A DNA stretch of 60,000 nucleotides from Membranipora membranacea (Eukaryota > Bryozoa > Gymnolaemata > Cheilostomatida > Membraniporidae), in the NCBI GenBank assembly GCA_914767715.1, contig OU612068.1:13084001-13144000 (forward strand), written 5' to 3'. Within the stretch, counting starts at the first letter, position 1, and every line of letters begins with the position of its first letter. Shown here piece after piece: positions 33,863-44,585 of this stretch. A program made the translations under genes and the position numbers. The notes under the pieces were generated by a model. That model was not told the DNA's origin. It did no database searches and worked only from the letters and a program-made list of their open reading frames with translations.

Positions 33863-34744
33863 CTTAACTGTAAATGTAAATGTGTGAAAATATCAGTGAT
33901 TCACTACGAGGATCAAATCGATTATGAAGAGAGGTGGTCATTCCAGGACTTATGTACTTGTTCGCAGACTCCCCTTGTAGGTAGCATTGGGATTATTTGT
34001 TGTTTTATGACCTATGTTGAAGGTATCCAGATTGGTAAAGGTAATCATTGGATTATTTCATAAACCCGCAACATCTGACAATAGGCTCAATCCTCATAAT
34101 AGTGATATCAAAATCTAAGCAAGAATTATTGGTACACATTGGATTATCCCTGAGGGAACTAAATCAAGGTGAAATCCTACTCCCCACTTTAATAACAGCT
34201 AGCTATAAATCCCTTTCAGAGAGTTAAGTTGAGTAACCCGTGAAAGGCTTTATAAATAAGCAGGATCAACTTCAACTTTATGGAGCATTTACATAGGATT
34301 TTAGGGAGAGGCTCAATCGGTTGACCAAGCACTAAAGCACACATGTGCATCCAGGTAGGGTAGGGTAGGGGATCAAAATTCATTCATTATACCGCGTTGA
34401 AGCTAACACGACCGATGATAATTAGCACACCCGGCTCTGAAATTATTGCTTCATACCATTTTCATATCATTTTCATGACCGACTTAAATCCAGATTTCAC
34501 TTCATCTTCTTGCCATCTTCACCCATTACACCTTCTACAAGCAATAAAATAGCAACATCCATGTTTGAAATGGGATGGAAACATGGCAGACATTTTCAAA
34601 CACAACATGCAAATTTAAACCAAGTGTCAGAGTTGCCCCCTCTAGAAATTTCAGTTGAAGGCAACTCCTGAATTTACACATTCATCAACCTTTTTCTATA
34701 ATTTGTGTGCTTCACAGCAGGCTCAGCATTGAGCGGGTCAAATG

Positions 34745-34850
34745 AAGTACTTCATTGCAAACATTCTATGGGTAGTAGTAAAACGCTATTGATGGCCTAG
34801 AGCAGAAAGATCAGAGTGATTCCACAAACAGTTTAATGTGAAAAATCCCG
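34745..34850 (-). pseudogene. Fragment of SGNH repeat, copy 2
   Basis: About 100 bp align with 33310-33400 of the open copy: AGTAAAACGCT(C/A)(A/T)TGATG, CCTAGA(A/G)CA, GAGTGATTC and AGTTTAATGTGAAAAA-like blocks occur in the same order. Only the middle of the hydrolase region is retained. Confidence 0.6.
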
Positions 34851-35153
34851 TAAGTGAGTATTATTGGCATTTTACTTGGGTATGTAACACCACATCTTGT
34901 GAAGGTGACCAAAACAAGGTAGTTACATCCCCGCGCAAAGAACCCCGTTCTTTACTTTTGCATTCATTGTGACCTGCAGAGGTAAGAACCTCTCCCAGTG
35001 GTCGAGGCTAGGACTCTCACGTGAATGCTGAGCGAAGTTAAGCTATATGGAGACGCGTTCATCGCTCAAGATCACACAAAGTCAGTAAAACAACTAAACA
35101 CCATACCTTCACCAAACCAATACTCTTCACCTGAATCTGTGCTTACGTCCGTT

Positions 35154-38100
35154 TCACCAACTCAACTGCGAGGCATCTGCAATAAAATATTAATTTACCT
35201 TACAATGTGGAAGTAAGGCAGGAGGTGAGAAAAGGTGAAGCAATCGAGGCACAACGCGAAGAAAAAACAAATATATGATCACACAACAAAACAGCCGAAA
35301 GCAGCAGTGATGCAATGACAGATATGAGCAGTCAATAGTCAAGCTTTGAATAGGGAGAATAATGAGATAGCGAAAACCTGTACCTGCATCAAAGATGTGT
35401 TTTGGTCGCATGTCTCTCTTTTCGTAGGCTTCCCCTGCTGGCTTACAGACTATCCCAATTGAACAGTCACAGGTAACATCTCCTAAAACATAAATATTAT
35501 TATTAATATAATATGTCATGTCATTTCGGTATCAATCATACACTCCATCCAAATATCAACTAACCAAAAATTGCAAAGATGGACAATGCAATGGACACAA
35601 GGATCAATGGATATATCTATTTAGAACATTATGGACTAGACCATTTCTGATCATAAAGTTCATGATTGTCTTCTCATACACAACGAACAGACAATCATGT
35701 GAAGTATCAATTTGAGCAGCTTTGAATATCGTGAAGGAAGATGAATTCGACAGTATGATTGAAATAGACAAGTCTGGTTGCTTGAAAGGAAGAATTTTCA
35801 TGCATCAGAGTAAGAAAGCCAACTAGAAAACTGAAATCTTTTCTTATGTCCCTAGTTATTTTAATTTGAAGAATGCCCATGCATTTCAAACTGGCCATCA
35901 GAGACAGTGATCAAGTCTTAAAAAATATAGAGTATTGGTAAGAGAGGGTTTAAATATAAACCTACTTACCAAAACAGTATTTGGCAGGCTTCACCAAGTT
36001 GACACCTTCTTTCTGACCAACAACGTATCATTTTTCATAGGTTTTTGTGAAGGTATTCCTAATGGAGGGAACTCCATCACCTTGGTCACAGCAGGTGTTG
36101 ACAGCGACAGTGGTGAGACAGGTACACCAACAGAGACTGGCCTGCTAGCTTGTATTGAGGTGGAAACTGTATCAGATGCGTGAACTGATGTTGGTAGCAG
36201 TACACGTTGCTTGAGACTCTGAAACAGCAGACATATGAATGAATAAATCACCTATCATGCTTTATCCAAGCCTTGACAATTTAGATACAGGCATGCATTT
36301 TTCTCAGACACAAAGTCCTCTGGCGGAAATAATCAGTCTCAATTCAAATTGATTTTGTTCTTTAACTGAAAATTGTTTAGGTAAGAATTAATATCAAATG
36401 GATCAAAATGCATCACAGCGTTAACTTCAATAAAATGCCTCACTTCTGCTTAAAGGGCAACCAAGGTTTCAAACAACTTCTCATTGATGGCCATTGATTA
36501 ATAGCAGATTGCACCTTCTGCATAGGGAAAAAGACAAAATATAATTCGGATGATTATTCAGCCAGAATTCTTGTGAAACATTTCTTCCATCAGGCACTAA
36601 AACTCAGCTAAAAGAGAATACCACATAGCAGTTTCCTGTTCCTGTTATTATTTAGCCTGTGCTCTATAATTATTACAGCAAAGTCTTGGAACCTCCCCTA
36701 AACTGAAGTGTTACCCAGCTTAGAGTCAGCAACTACTTTGAGTTTTGCATCGCGTAATCCACAAAGCTGATGCTGCCCAGCACATTATTTCCTACCCATT
36801 AATGCATAGCTGCGAAACCCTGGTTGCCCTTTAAAGGAACAGGAACAGGAAACTGCTATGCGGTATTCTCTTTTAGCTGAGTTTGAGTACCTGATGGAAG
36901 AAATGTTTCACAAGAATTCTGGCTTAATAATCATCCGAATTATATTTTGTCTTTTTCCCCATGCAGAAGGTGCAATCTGCTATTAATCAATGGCCATCAA
37001 TGAGAAGTTGTTTGAAACCTTGGTTGCCCTTTAATATGATTTCCCGTGAAGTCTTAGGTGCTCATGGATTCTGTTTAGCTCAAAGATAAGTAATTGAGAT
37101 AAAACAATTACCCAACAGTTGTGCAGTAAAATACCAATGACATAAGTCTCGGTCTTAGGTCTATGGTTAAGAGACTGCACAACATTGTGAGATGAAGTGT
37201 TTGGAATGGATCACGATTTTTAAGACCTACCCTCAGTTTCAGGATATGCTGTGCCATCTCTACAGCTAGGTGGATGCTCCCAGAGCAGTATAGATGAAGC
37301 CCTCTGTTGCAAATGTACTACGGTTGTTAGTGAAACACTCTTGTTAGCCTGGAACAAAAAAAAGTCAGATTCGGCAAACAGTTTTATGTAAAAACGTCTT
37401 AGTGAACCTAGCAGGGGAAAGTTATTACCAGCAGTCAGGCCTAAACAACTTTCTAACACACAGATGTACTCAGTATGGCAAGGCATTTAGAGCACACAAA
37501 CTGTCTTGAACAGAGGCACCTTTGCTAGTGATGTCGATTATTCCAAATTGTACTAAACAGAGTATTTGCACACCTCTAAGTTCTCCCACACACACTGAGC
37601 TACACTCTATACCCCCCTCCCATGCAATGAAATAACCTTCAAACCTCTAACATACTAACTTTGTATGTATAAGAGGTACCCGTTTTTGCTCTTGCTAGAG
37701 TCTGCCCCATGGTGAATTAGTGATATCAGTTGAAATAGAGATGGATTGCAATTATAAGCTGCATATGATAGAAAAGAAAGGCAATGATACCAAATCCAGG
37801 TGTTACAATAACTACACACAACAAGGAGTGGGAGAAATGAGCCTTGAACTGTGATGCAGACTCTTGATGAACAGTCTGTAATAGAAACTACTGAGCAAAA
37901 CAGGTGACAAGTTATAGAAATTAAATATGACTGAGCTGACATTTTACCCAGAAAGCATTGCGTCTGGCCAACTTCATCATCCTTTCCTTGGTTCTAGCCT
38001 ACAGTCAGCTCCGCTGACATTGGATTCAGTTTATGTTTATTCCAAAATAAACTCAAGGATCAGGGATGTAGTCTAATGTAGGATCTTCTGTGGAATATAG

Positions 38101-40269
38101 ATTGAGGAAAACTTACCGATACAATCAAATCATCTGCTATGACACCAAACAGGGAAATACGGCCTAATTTTCCCTGCATAGTAACCTAGAACATTCAGGA
38201 ATCAATAACCACAGTTACTCTCCAGTAGTTTCACTCTTCTTCTACACTGTAATTTGTGAATGTACATTGCTCAATGCTATCCTTTTTTCTTTGTCCCTTT
38301 CTAGAGATAACAGAAGTGAATAATGATCATCTACAACATTGCCATAGTTGTTACACATCATGTTGCCAGATTTGTAAAGCAAACTAAAGCACATTGGACT
38401 CCATGAGGGGCTGTACAATGTTGAGATTCGTATCTTCAATCAATTGTCATTTAATGAAGAAAAGGGTCAGTATAATATTGCATATAGGGCATCTTGTCAA
38501 AACCAATGGTGGAAAAAAGAATAAGGCTTAAGATAGTCATCTACCAGTTTATAATTATGCATATTGAGCAGATCTACTCAATGGAGCAGATCTACTCAAT
38601 GTTTGCCCAATCCAACCCTGGATCTTGGAGGGCAAGTTAAACTTAACCACAGAAGCCCAGGTTTTGGAATAGACCTTGAATTAACTGACTGAATTATCCA
38701 AACCTGACTAGATAAATCTGAATATTTGGCAAAGTATACATGGTTGTAACAAGGAGTAAAAAACTCCTTGGTTGTAACTCCAGATACCTTACTTACTATG
38801 AGTTAGAATAGAGGTCCTGAGAGAGTCCTCTTAACTCTTAACTCCTTGCTGATTGCTTTGAACAGTCCAACTACTAATGTGATGTTTAATAGAAGAAATC
38901 AGGTCATGGAGCCTGTAGCAGAACCCCATCATCCAGTCCTTGGGTCACTCCAGGCACTCATTTCTGTGGTTGTCTATCCATCCATCAACACTGTCACTAG
39001 CCTACATCATACAATCATCATCATTCATTGAAGAATAATAATATAGAATCAATCACAGAAGAGAAAGATATATCTTAATTTTTACAGTACCATAGCTCCT
39101 TATATGCACATCATTCTTGACCTTTATATCACTGATGCCAGAGTATATCTTGCTTGGCTGCTATGAGCAGATTAACCAAGATTTCCATGTCATTAAAGGG
39201 ATAGATAGACTTGAATCAAGGAGACTCCTTGCTTGAATTATATACTTTCTTGCAAAATTCAAAATGGAGTTTGAATATATCAACGAGTCCACTCTTTTTA
39301 AAACTGGTCACATCCCAAAACTTCGCGGGCCTACAGACTCACCCGGAGTAAAAGACTCCTTGGACACACAACCACCATTGATATGAATATAAATCAGTGA
39401 CAACCACCATCAAATACTGCCACCATTTATTACCCTGCTGAATTTGTAAGTATTGATCATGTCAATCCTCATCCTACCAAGGCGGTGTGTGTGAGTTTCT
39501 GCATGTAACCACATGTCATAATACCCTCCTATCATATTTTACCAACCAAGGAGTAAAGTTTCTGCTACTATTGCTTTGCTTGAAAACTGAGAACTGTCCT
39601 CAAACTGTGTGTGTTGATTCTCTCTAAACATGGTTAGTAGTCATAATAATAGTCACAGTGGACAAACTACAGGCTTGCAAGTCCAAGGAGCCAATGATAC
39701 ACATGTGCTTGAAAATACATCGCAACACATAATAGTTACGTTAGAGCAAGGAGTAACAGGAGCAAGGAGTAACGCTGTTACTCCTTGGTTAGAGGCATAT
39801 ACCATAACTAATGAACTAAGGTTTAGTTCATTGCCATAACTAAGACTGCTCAACAAATGATTTCAATTCATAACTAACTGACACTTTGACCATTCACCCT
39901 GCTTTTAATGACCATAATTATCCATAATTAATTAATGAAATTGATAAATATGTACAGTAAATCTTTTCTATAGAGGACAGTCAGACCAAGGCTCAAGGAG
40001 TTAAACAAGTACACTTTGCCATGTTTGTAAATTGATGCTTTTAACTGCTAGATAGGTACATATATCCATTCGCACCCTGTGACGAACGTTTTGGATTAAC
40101 TGTAGGTAAGTTGTTGAGATGCATGCGCCAGAGAGAATGAGTGAAGCAAACAACACCAGCCTGTCTGGGGGGCTGGGACTTTACATACCTTCACTTTGCC
40201 AATGTCTAGTGGGTACTTGATACTGGACAAATCGACAAAGTAGAGGCATGTGAAGTCCCAAGATCCCAT
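35154..40269 (-). CDS. Possible multi-exon gene, unrecognised (partly assembled)
   Basis: Candidate minus-strand exons: 40189-40269 (ATG; MGSWDFTCLYFVDLSS..., donor GTATGT), 38117-38173 (LGRISLFGVIADDLIVS, donor GTAAGT), about 36000-36218 (Ser/Pro/Thr-rich), 35384-35482 (DVTCDCSIGIVCKPAGEAY, donor GTACAG) and 35154-35176 (DASQLSW then TGA). The first three join in phase 0 and the last two in phase 1, so at least one exon between 36.0 and 35.5 kb is missing or wrong. Splice sites are mostly good and codon content looks protein-like, but I recognise no family. The first exon could also start upstream, where an in-frame TAA now intervenes. Mobile elements have inserted in the introns. Confidence 0.35.
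36450..37034. mobile_element. TTAA-flanked MITE with ~192-bp inverted arms
   Basis: Bounded by TTAA at 36450-36453 and 37031-37034. The element begins AGGGCAACCAAGGTTTCAAA and ends with the inverse complement. Arms 36454-36645 and 36838-37030 are highly similar inverted copies with a few substitutions and indels; the ~190-bp centre is unrelated and ends in an internal copy of the terminus (GGTTGCCCTTTAA). A TTAA target is the hallmark of piggyBac-type elements. There is no ORF, so it is non-autonomous. Confidence 0.8.
37058..37935 (-). pseudogene. Decayed SGNH repeat unit, copy 3
   Basis: Parallel to 32798-33862: the left edge (AGCTCAAAGATAAGTAATTGAG), ACAACATTGTGAG, TTTTTAAGACCTACC, the hydrolase region (37220-37640, with frameshifts and stops) and the right edge (TTGATGAACAGTCTGTAATAGAAACT). 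The segment about 37670-37850 has no counterpart in the open copy and may be an insertion or replacement. No intact catalytic blocks remain. Confidence 0.7.
38742..38778. mobile_element. Micro-palindrome, CAAGG type, exact direct repeats
   Basis: CAAGGAGT, five A, ACTCCTTG (38750-38770), flanked by GTTGTAA at 38743-38749 and 38771-38777; the identity extends to nine bases (GGTTGTAAC). Confidence 0.8.
39210..39238. mobile_element. Smallest micro-palindrome: CAAGGAGACTCCTTG
   Basis: The 15-bp element at 39217-39231 has seven-base arms around one base. CTTGAAT flanks it exactly on both sides (39210-39216 and 39232-39238). Confidence 0.8.
39336..39369. mobile_element. Degenerate CAAGG-type micro-palindrome
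   Basis: 20 bp at 39343-39362 (CCGGAGTAAAAGACTCCTTG), a CAAGG-type palindrome with a damaged left end. Flanks GACTCAC and GACACAC match at six of seven bases. Confidence 0.55.
39740..39794. mobile_element. Composite CAAGG-type micro-palindrome
   Basis: 41 bp at 39747-39787 with two CAAGGAGTAAC units on the left and GTTACTCCTTG on the right (11-bp stem, loop GCT). Exact 7-bp flanks GTTAGAG at 39740-39746 and 39788-39794. Confidence 0.8.
39802..39842. mobile_element. CAATG-type micro-palindrome, exact direct repeats
   Basis: About 25 bp at 39809-39833 with stem AATGAACTAA / TTAGTTCATT. Flanked by CCATAAC on both sides, extending to nine bases (CCATAACTA at 39802-39810 and 39834-39842). It begins 15 bases after the preceding micro-palindrome ends its target duplication. 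Confidence 0.75.
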
Positions 40270-40896
40270 TCGCTGTTACTGATAGTTTGCCCTAGCTAAA
40301 AGCCCCAATTGAACTATCGCCGACGCATTTGCTGTAAATAAAGATGTGCCCAATGGACACCCAAAACAGTCACAGTCAGTGTATCCCACCTCAACACCTG
40401 TGTTCGTCATAAGTATTGCGAGGGTTATCTGCTCACAGTTAATTATCAAAAGTAACACCATCAACATTGTAGCTCAAGAAAGCTGTTCAATTCTCAAATC
40501 TGTTGCTAAATGAAATTCTGAGTTATTGAAGAAAGTTTCTCAAATCACACCTGGAGTCTTTGAAGATGAACGCCAAGAACAAAATAAGACCGAGACCAAT
40601 GCCGATTGGTCACTAAAAATAATACTTGCGGATTATGAAATATGGTGCATGTCTGTCTAAGCAGTGATAAAAGAATAGTAATAAGTAAGACACAGACCAA
40701 GTTAGTTCTCTCTGAAGCTATCTATACCTATTTTCAAATAATAGACTTAGGCCTTAGGTTACAAAATGTCTTCTGTGGCCTGGAATAATTCACATAATGA
40801 AACAATGTGGGGATTCCTGCACAGTGGATATACTCGCCCCTTCAACCCATGTCGCACGCACTTTACTTTAGACTGTAATTAGACTAAGTATCCTAC

Positions 40897-41473
40897 CTGA
40901 GGACCTCAGGGTCCTCCGTGGCTAGCAAGGATGTTTCATCATCGTAAACAAAGTAGCATATTCCATCTCGCAACAGGCAAGAAATCAGTCGTGTCTATTA
41001 GCTATGCAACTCGTGTTTGAAAGTGATTTGTTCCGCTTTGAGGGCCAATGCTGTGAAGACTGAAAAGGTATTAATGTACTTTCGCGATTTAGATTATTGC
41101 AATTTGGAGTTGTGGCCTCCTTGACAACTTGCTTGAATGTATCTTGAATGTATCTACAGATCGTAACAGTTACATTTATTGATGAAACTATCTGCCATGA
41201 CAAGGCTTTACAGGACAGGCTCTCATCAGAATCGCTCAGGAAAACCTTTTTTGTTGAGGCAGTGGTTTGAACAGGCTTCTCGTATACCAAATAAGGAAAA
41301 CTAATCTTTAAATGCCAATCTATGATTCTCGAATTATAAGATTCCTCACTGACCCGCCCAAAGGTGCTCTGAAAATAAAAGTGATTTATGTGGATGGACA
41401 TAGAGCATTGAAATTGTATTCCATCCAGATTATACTCACTTTCGCATATTCGCCACGGTGGGCAATGTGGCAA
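40897..41473 (-). CDS. Possible exons of unknown gene
   Basis: A 162-codon open frame (40985-41473) and an exon-like segment 40897-40994 (LLRDGICYFVYDDETSLLATEDPEVL, donor CTCAG|GTAGGA) lie in the same orientation. Both look protein-like, but the acceptor for the second is pyrimidine-poor and the phases do not join to the downstream exons at 40.2 kb. They may belong to the same unrecognised gene or to another. No domain seen. Confidence 0.25.
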
Positions 41474-41531
41474 AACTCTTTTTCTGTTTAATGCTTCATG
41501 TCAGTACCAGGGTGTGACGTTTGTCTAAATT

Positions 41532-44500
41532 TGGGCGGGAGAGGAGAGGGGTAGTAGTAAAATCATAACATTTGGGGAATGGAGATCCAAAAAGATCTCC
41601 TGGTGTGCAGCAGTGAGGGATGATGTACTGCGATTAGACCCATCACGATGACAAAATAATGAATGATAATATATTTTAACTTGTATGTATGTTAGTAAGG
41701 TAAGTGCATGAGATAGAAACAATTTAATCAAGGTATCATATCAGAGGAGAGTGTCATAACATTACGAGAACACTCTTTATAATGATAATAATGACCAATG
41801 TAAGGGCACTGGTAAAGGGCTAAACGTTTAAGGTGATCAGGGGGTTTGTCCCGAACTCCCTGAGGTGATCAACCTCTGATGATGACAGTTTGACATAAAT
41901 TTGTGCTATGCATTTCATTGGTGTATCCGTCATAGCATTTCTTTCTTTTAGATATTATGACTTTTAGCATAAGGGTTAATCATCAACGCTAAATGTTACA
42001 TTGGACTCAAGTTTTATTTATCACTCGCAACATAAGCTCAAGTGTGTTTACTTTACTTGGGCTACTTTTTGCTCCTTTGTGTACATTTGGGATTGTCTAC
42101 TCAGTGTTCTATACGCTTGAGTGGCCTTTATATAAACAACACCTTTTAACCTTGTGATTTGATTGGTGCTACAATAGTGGACACCTAGGTACTCGGGTTA
42201 TTCAAGATTGGTATGTGAATAAAAATTCTTGATTCATTTCAATACAGCGCTATACTGCAGGAGTGGCCTGCCTTTGTGCGAAGTCGGTAATTCAAATCAC
42301 AAAACTCCATTCATAAGCGCTCTGGATTATTAGTTATTGGCAAAGTGAAGGATATATTGGATGCAACAAGTTTTTTACTATCAGTAAGTTGTTCTTATCT
42401 ATTATTGGATTTTGCACTCATCACGTTGCGTAATTGCTGCTGGCTGCCGTCAGTTCAAAGGGTCAGGACTCTCTTATCACATCCTGAGACTTCCTCTATT
42501 TCACTAGGCTAGCTTATAAGCTGTGTCACTGATAGGATCATGACGTATGCATCAAGAAAAAAGGATCCATATTCACGTATCTTGGAATTCTCTACTCATA
42601 TGACAAGCTATGGTAGTGCGCCGAGTCCTTTTCTCAATCATTGTTGGCGGTGACAGGTCCCCCTATCTGATTAACTGATGTGGGCAGGACTTTTACACTC
42701 AATTACTTCTGTTGTATGCCAGCCTAGAACATCTTGTTTTTTTTTAAAAACTCAAAGATTCACAGAAATAAGCGAATGGACAGTGAAAAATATTTGTCAT
42801 GATATCGGCTAATATCTTCTCTCGCCAGTATATAATAAGACACAGTGGTCGCATCTGTTGAATCACCGGCTAGTTATACCAGGTTTTCATTTTGATAGTT
42901 AATTTTGTGAAAACTACCATAGGTGTGAGATTTTAATTTAGATTGAAACAGGCTTTGATAGATATTGTTGATTTTACCAAATGAGGTGAAAAGTTATGCC
43001 CGACTCTTTATTCATTCGGATGTTATGAATGGATTGCTTGTAATTATAATATGAATTGTTGGAAAACCAAGGGTGTGACCAAGGTGTCGGCGCAGCAGCA
43101 CACAATATCTGGGTTAGTAGTCGATAGGTTTCTAAAATTTGCTCAGTATCTTTGGTGAATATTTGGTGGTATTACATTATTTGCCGACATCAAAACTTTC
43201 TATCCTCCCTCACCTATTATATATAGAGTCTACTTAGAAAGTCTAATCCAGTCAAAGATCTAGTGTCAGACCTCAATGTTATATAAGTGATGTGGTCACC
43301 ATGACTCAGAGACCTGTATCTTTTCTGAGAAGGACTCATGTAAAAGATAATTGGACTCCGTGGCACTTGAAATCCAATTTACGTTTTACATGCTTTGGTA
43401 CTATGATTATCTTTGACTATTCTTTACTCACAGTGATCAGATATCGTGAGGTACAAGTTGCTTGAGATTAGTGATATGAACCCATGCACTTGGACGTTCT
43501 TCACCAGTTATTTGCCCATGGTTTGAGAGGGGTTGAAGTCTTGTTTGTTGTTGACATTAGGATGTGTCTTTGTTTTTGCGTATGCTTATCGCTTCAACAC
43601 TTCCCCTTATCATAATACCTGTTCTATGGCAGAGCTCATATTTCATACCTGTAAGCATTCATAAATGGATAGTCGTCATTTTATGGCTAGCTTGCTTAGT
43701 GTTTAGCGAGTCATTCAGTTGTAACCTTCATAAGCTGTTATAATATCCATTCTCACCTTGGATTAAAAGCTTGGAATGTTGGCTAATGACATCAGACTGA
43801 CAACTGGATATCTAATTCTTAAAATATAGTCATTAGACAAAAGCTTAATTACTGGAATGCGGATTAGGGTTTCTCTTCCTGTGATTAACAGTGTAATCTT
43901 TGAGTATTAGTGTCCTGATCGAGTGTCAAGTCATTCTAATCTCAAGGCTAAGTACCAGGTACTCTTATCTTAGTGTTCCATCCATCTAATCTCATACTGA
44001 GCTCAACACTGGCCAGACATTCCCGGCCTAATGGATTCACCGGCTGCAGGAGGGTGGGGCTCGGGTGGGAGCAAGAGTCTGAGGGGCTAAGACTGAGATT
44101 CACCTGTTCTGATCTTAGAGTCAGAAGGCCTTCTTCAGAGGCTTACTTGGGACAATGTTCTGACAATGCTCAATTTGAGTTTGGATAGGAGACTTCTATA
44201 GAAGCCTATATGTTGTTTGTAAAGTGTCAGTAAAAAACGATGTTCTGACAATGTATCTATGATAACCTGTTCAACAGGTGCTTGATCAATAAAAATACAC
44301 CACAATCTGTGTTTACATTAGTGTCTTTATCAGTGTTAATTTATTCAAAAATAGGACTACTGTATTAATTTGTGGTACCAGGTTCCAAACTGTCCTTATA
44401 AAAATATGCTCTAGGCTGCAGGAGTGATTGGCATTGATATGAATTGAAATGTAACTATGCTCTTGTTACACTAGTTAACCTCCCCCCCACGCCAATGTGG

Positions 44501-44585
44501 AAGAGATCATGGAGCCCTCTCTACGTACAATGCCGTATGCTGAAAAAAGCACAAAATAACGATAAAATATACTCTTCTATTTCAG
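41532..44585. other. Intergenic DNA, no gene seen
   Basis: No supported exon chain. Contains an AATAAA at 44288-44293 on the plus strand that I cannot assign, and a small palindrome near 41840-41865. Part of it is presumably the promoter and 5' untranslated region of the plakin-like gene. Confidence 0.45.

Noticed and set aside
34985-35065. A-box/B-box-like words (TGGTCGAGGCTAGG, then GCGTTCATCGC) suggesting a tRNA-Glu-derived SINE head
   Set aside because: No cloverleaf stems can be drawn, and the B-box match is poor; chance or too decayed to call.
40276-40467. 63-codon minus-strand frame with a signal-peptide-like start (MLMVLLLIINCEQ)
   Set aside because: Ends at TAA just before the MGSWDF exon, with no splice pair to bypass it; left as possible upstream sequence only.
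43973-44188. 71-codon plus-strand frame followed 100 bases later by AATAAA
   Set aside because: No domain, no upstream exon found, and composition looks like chance.
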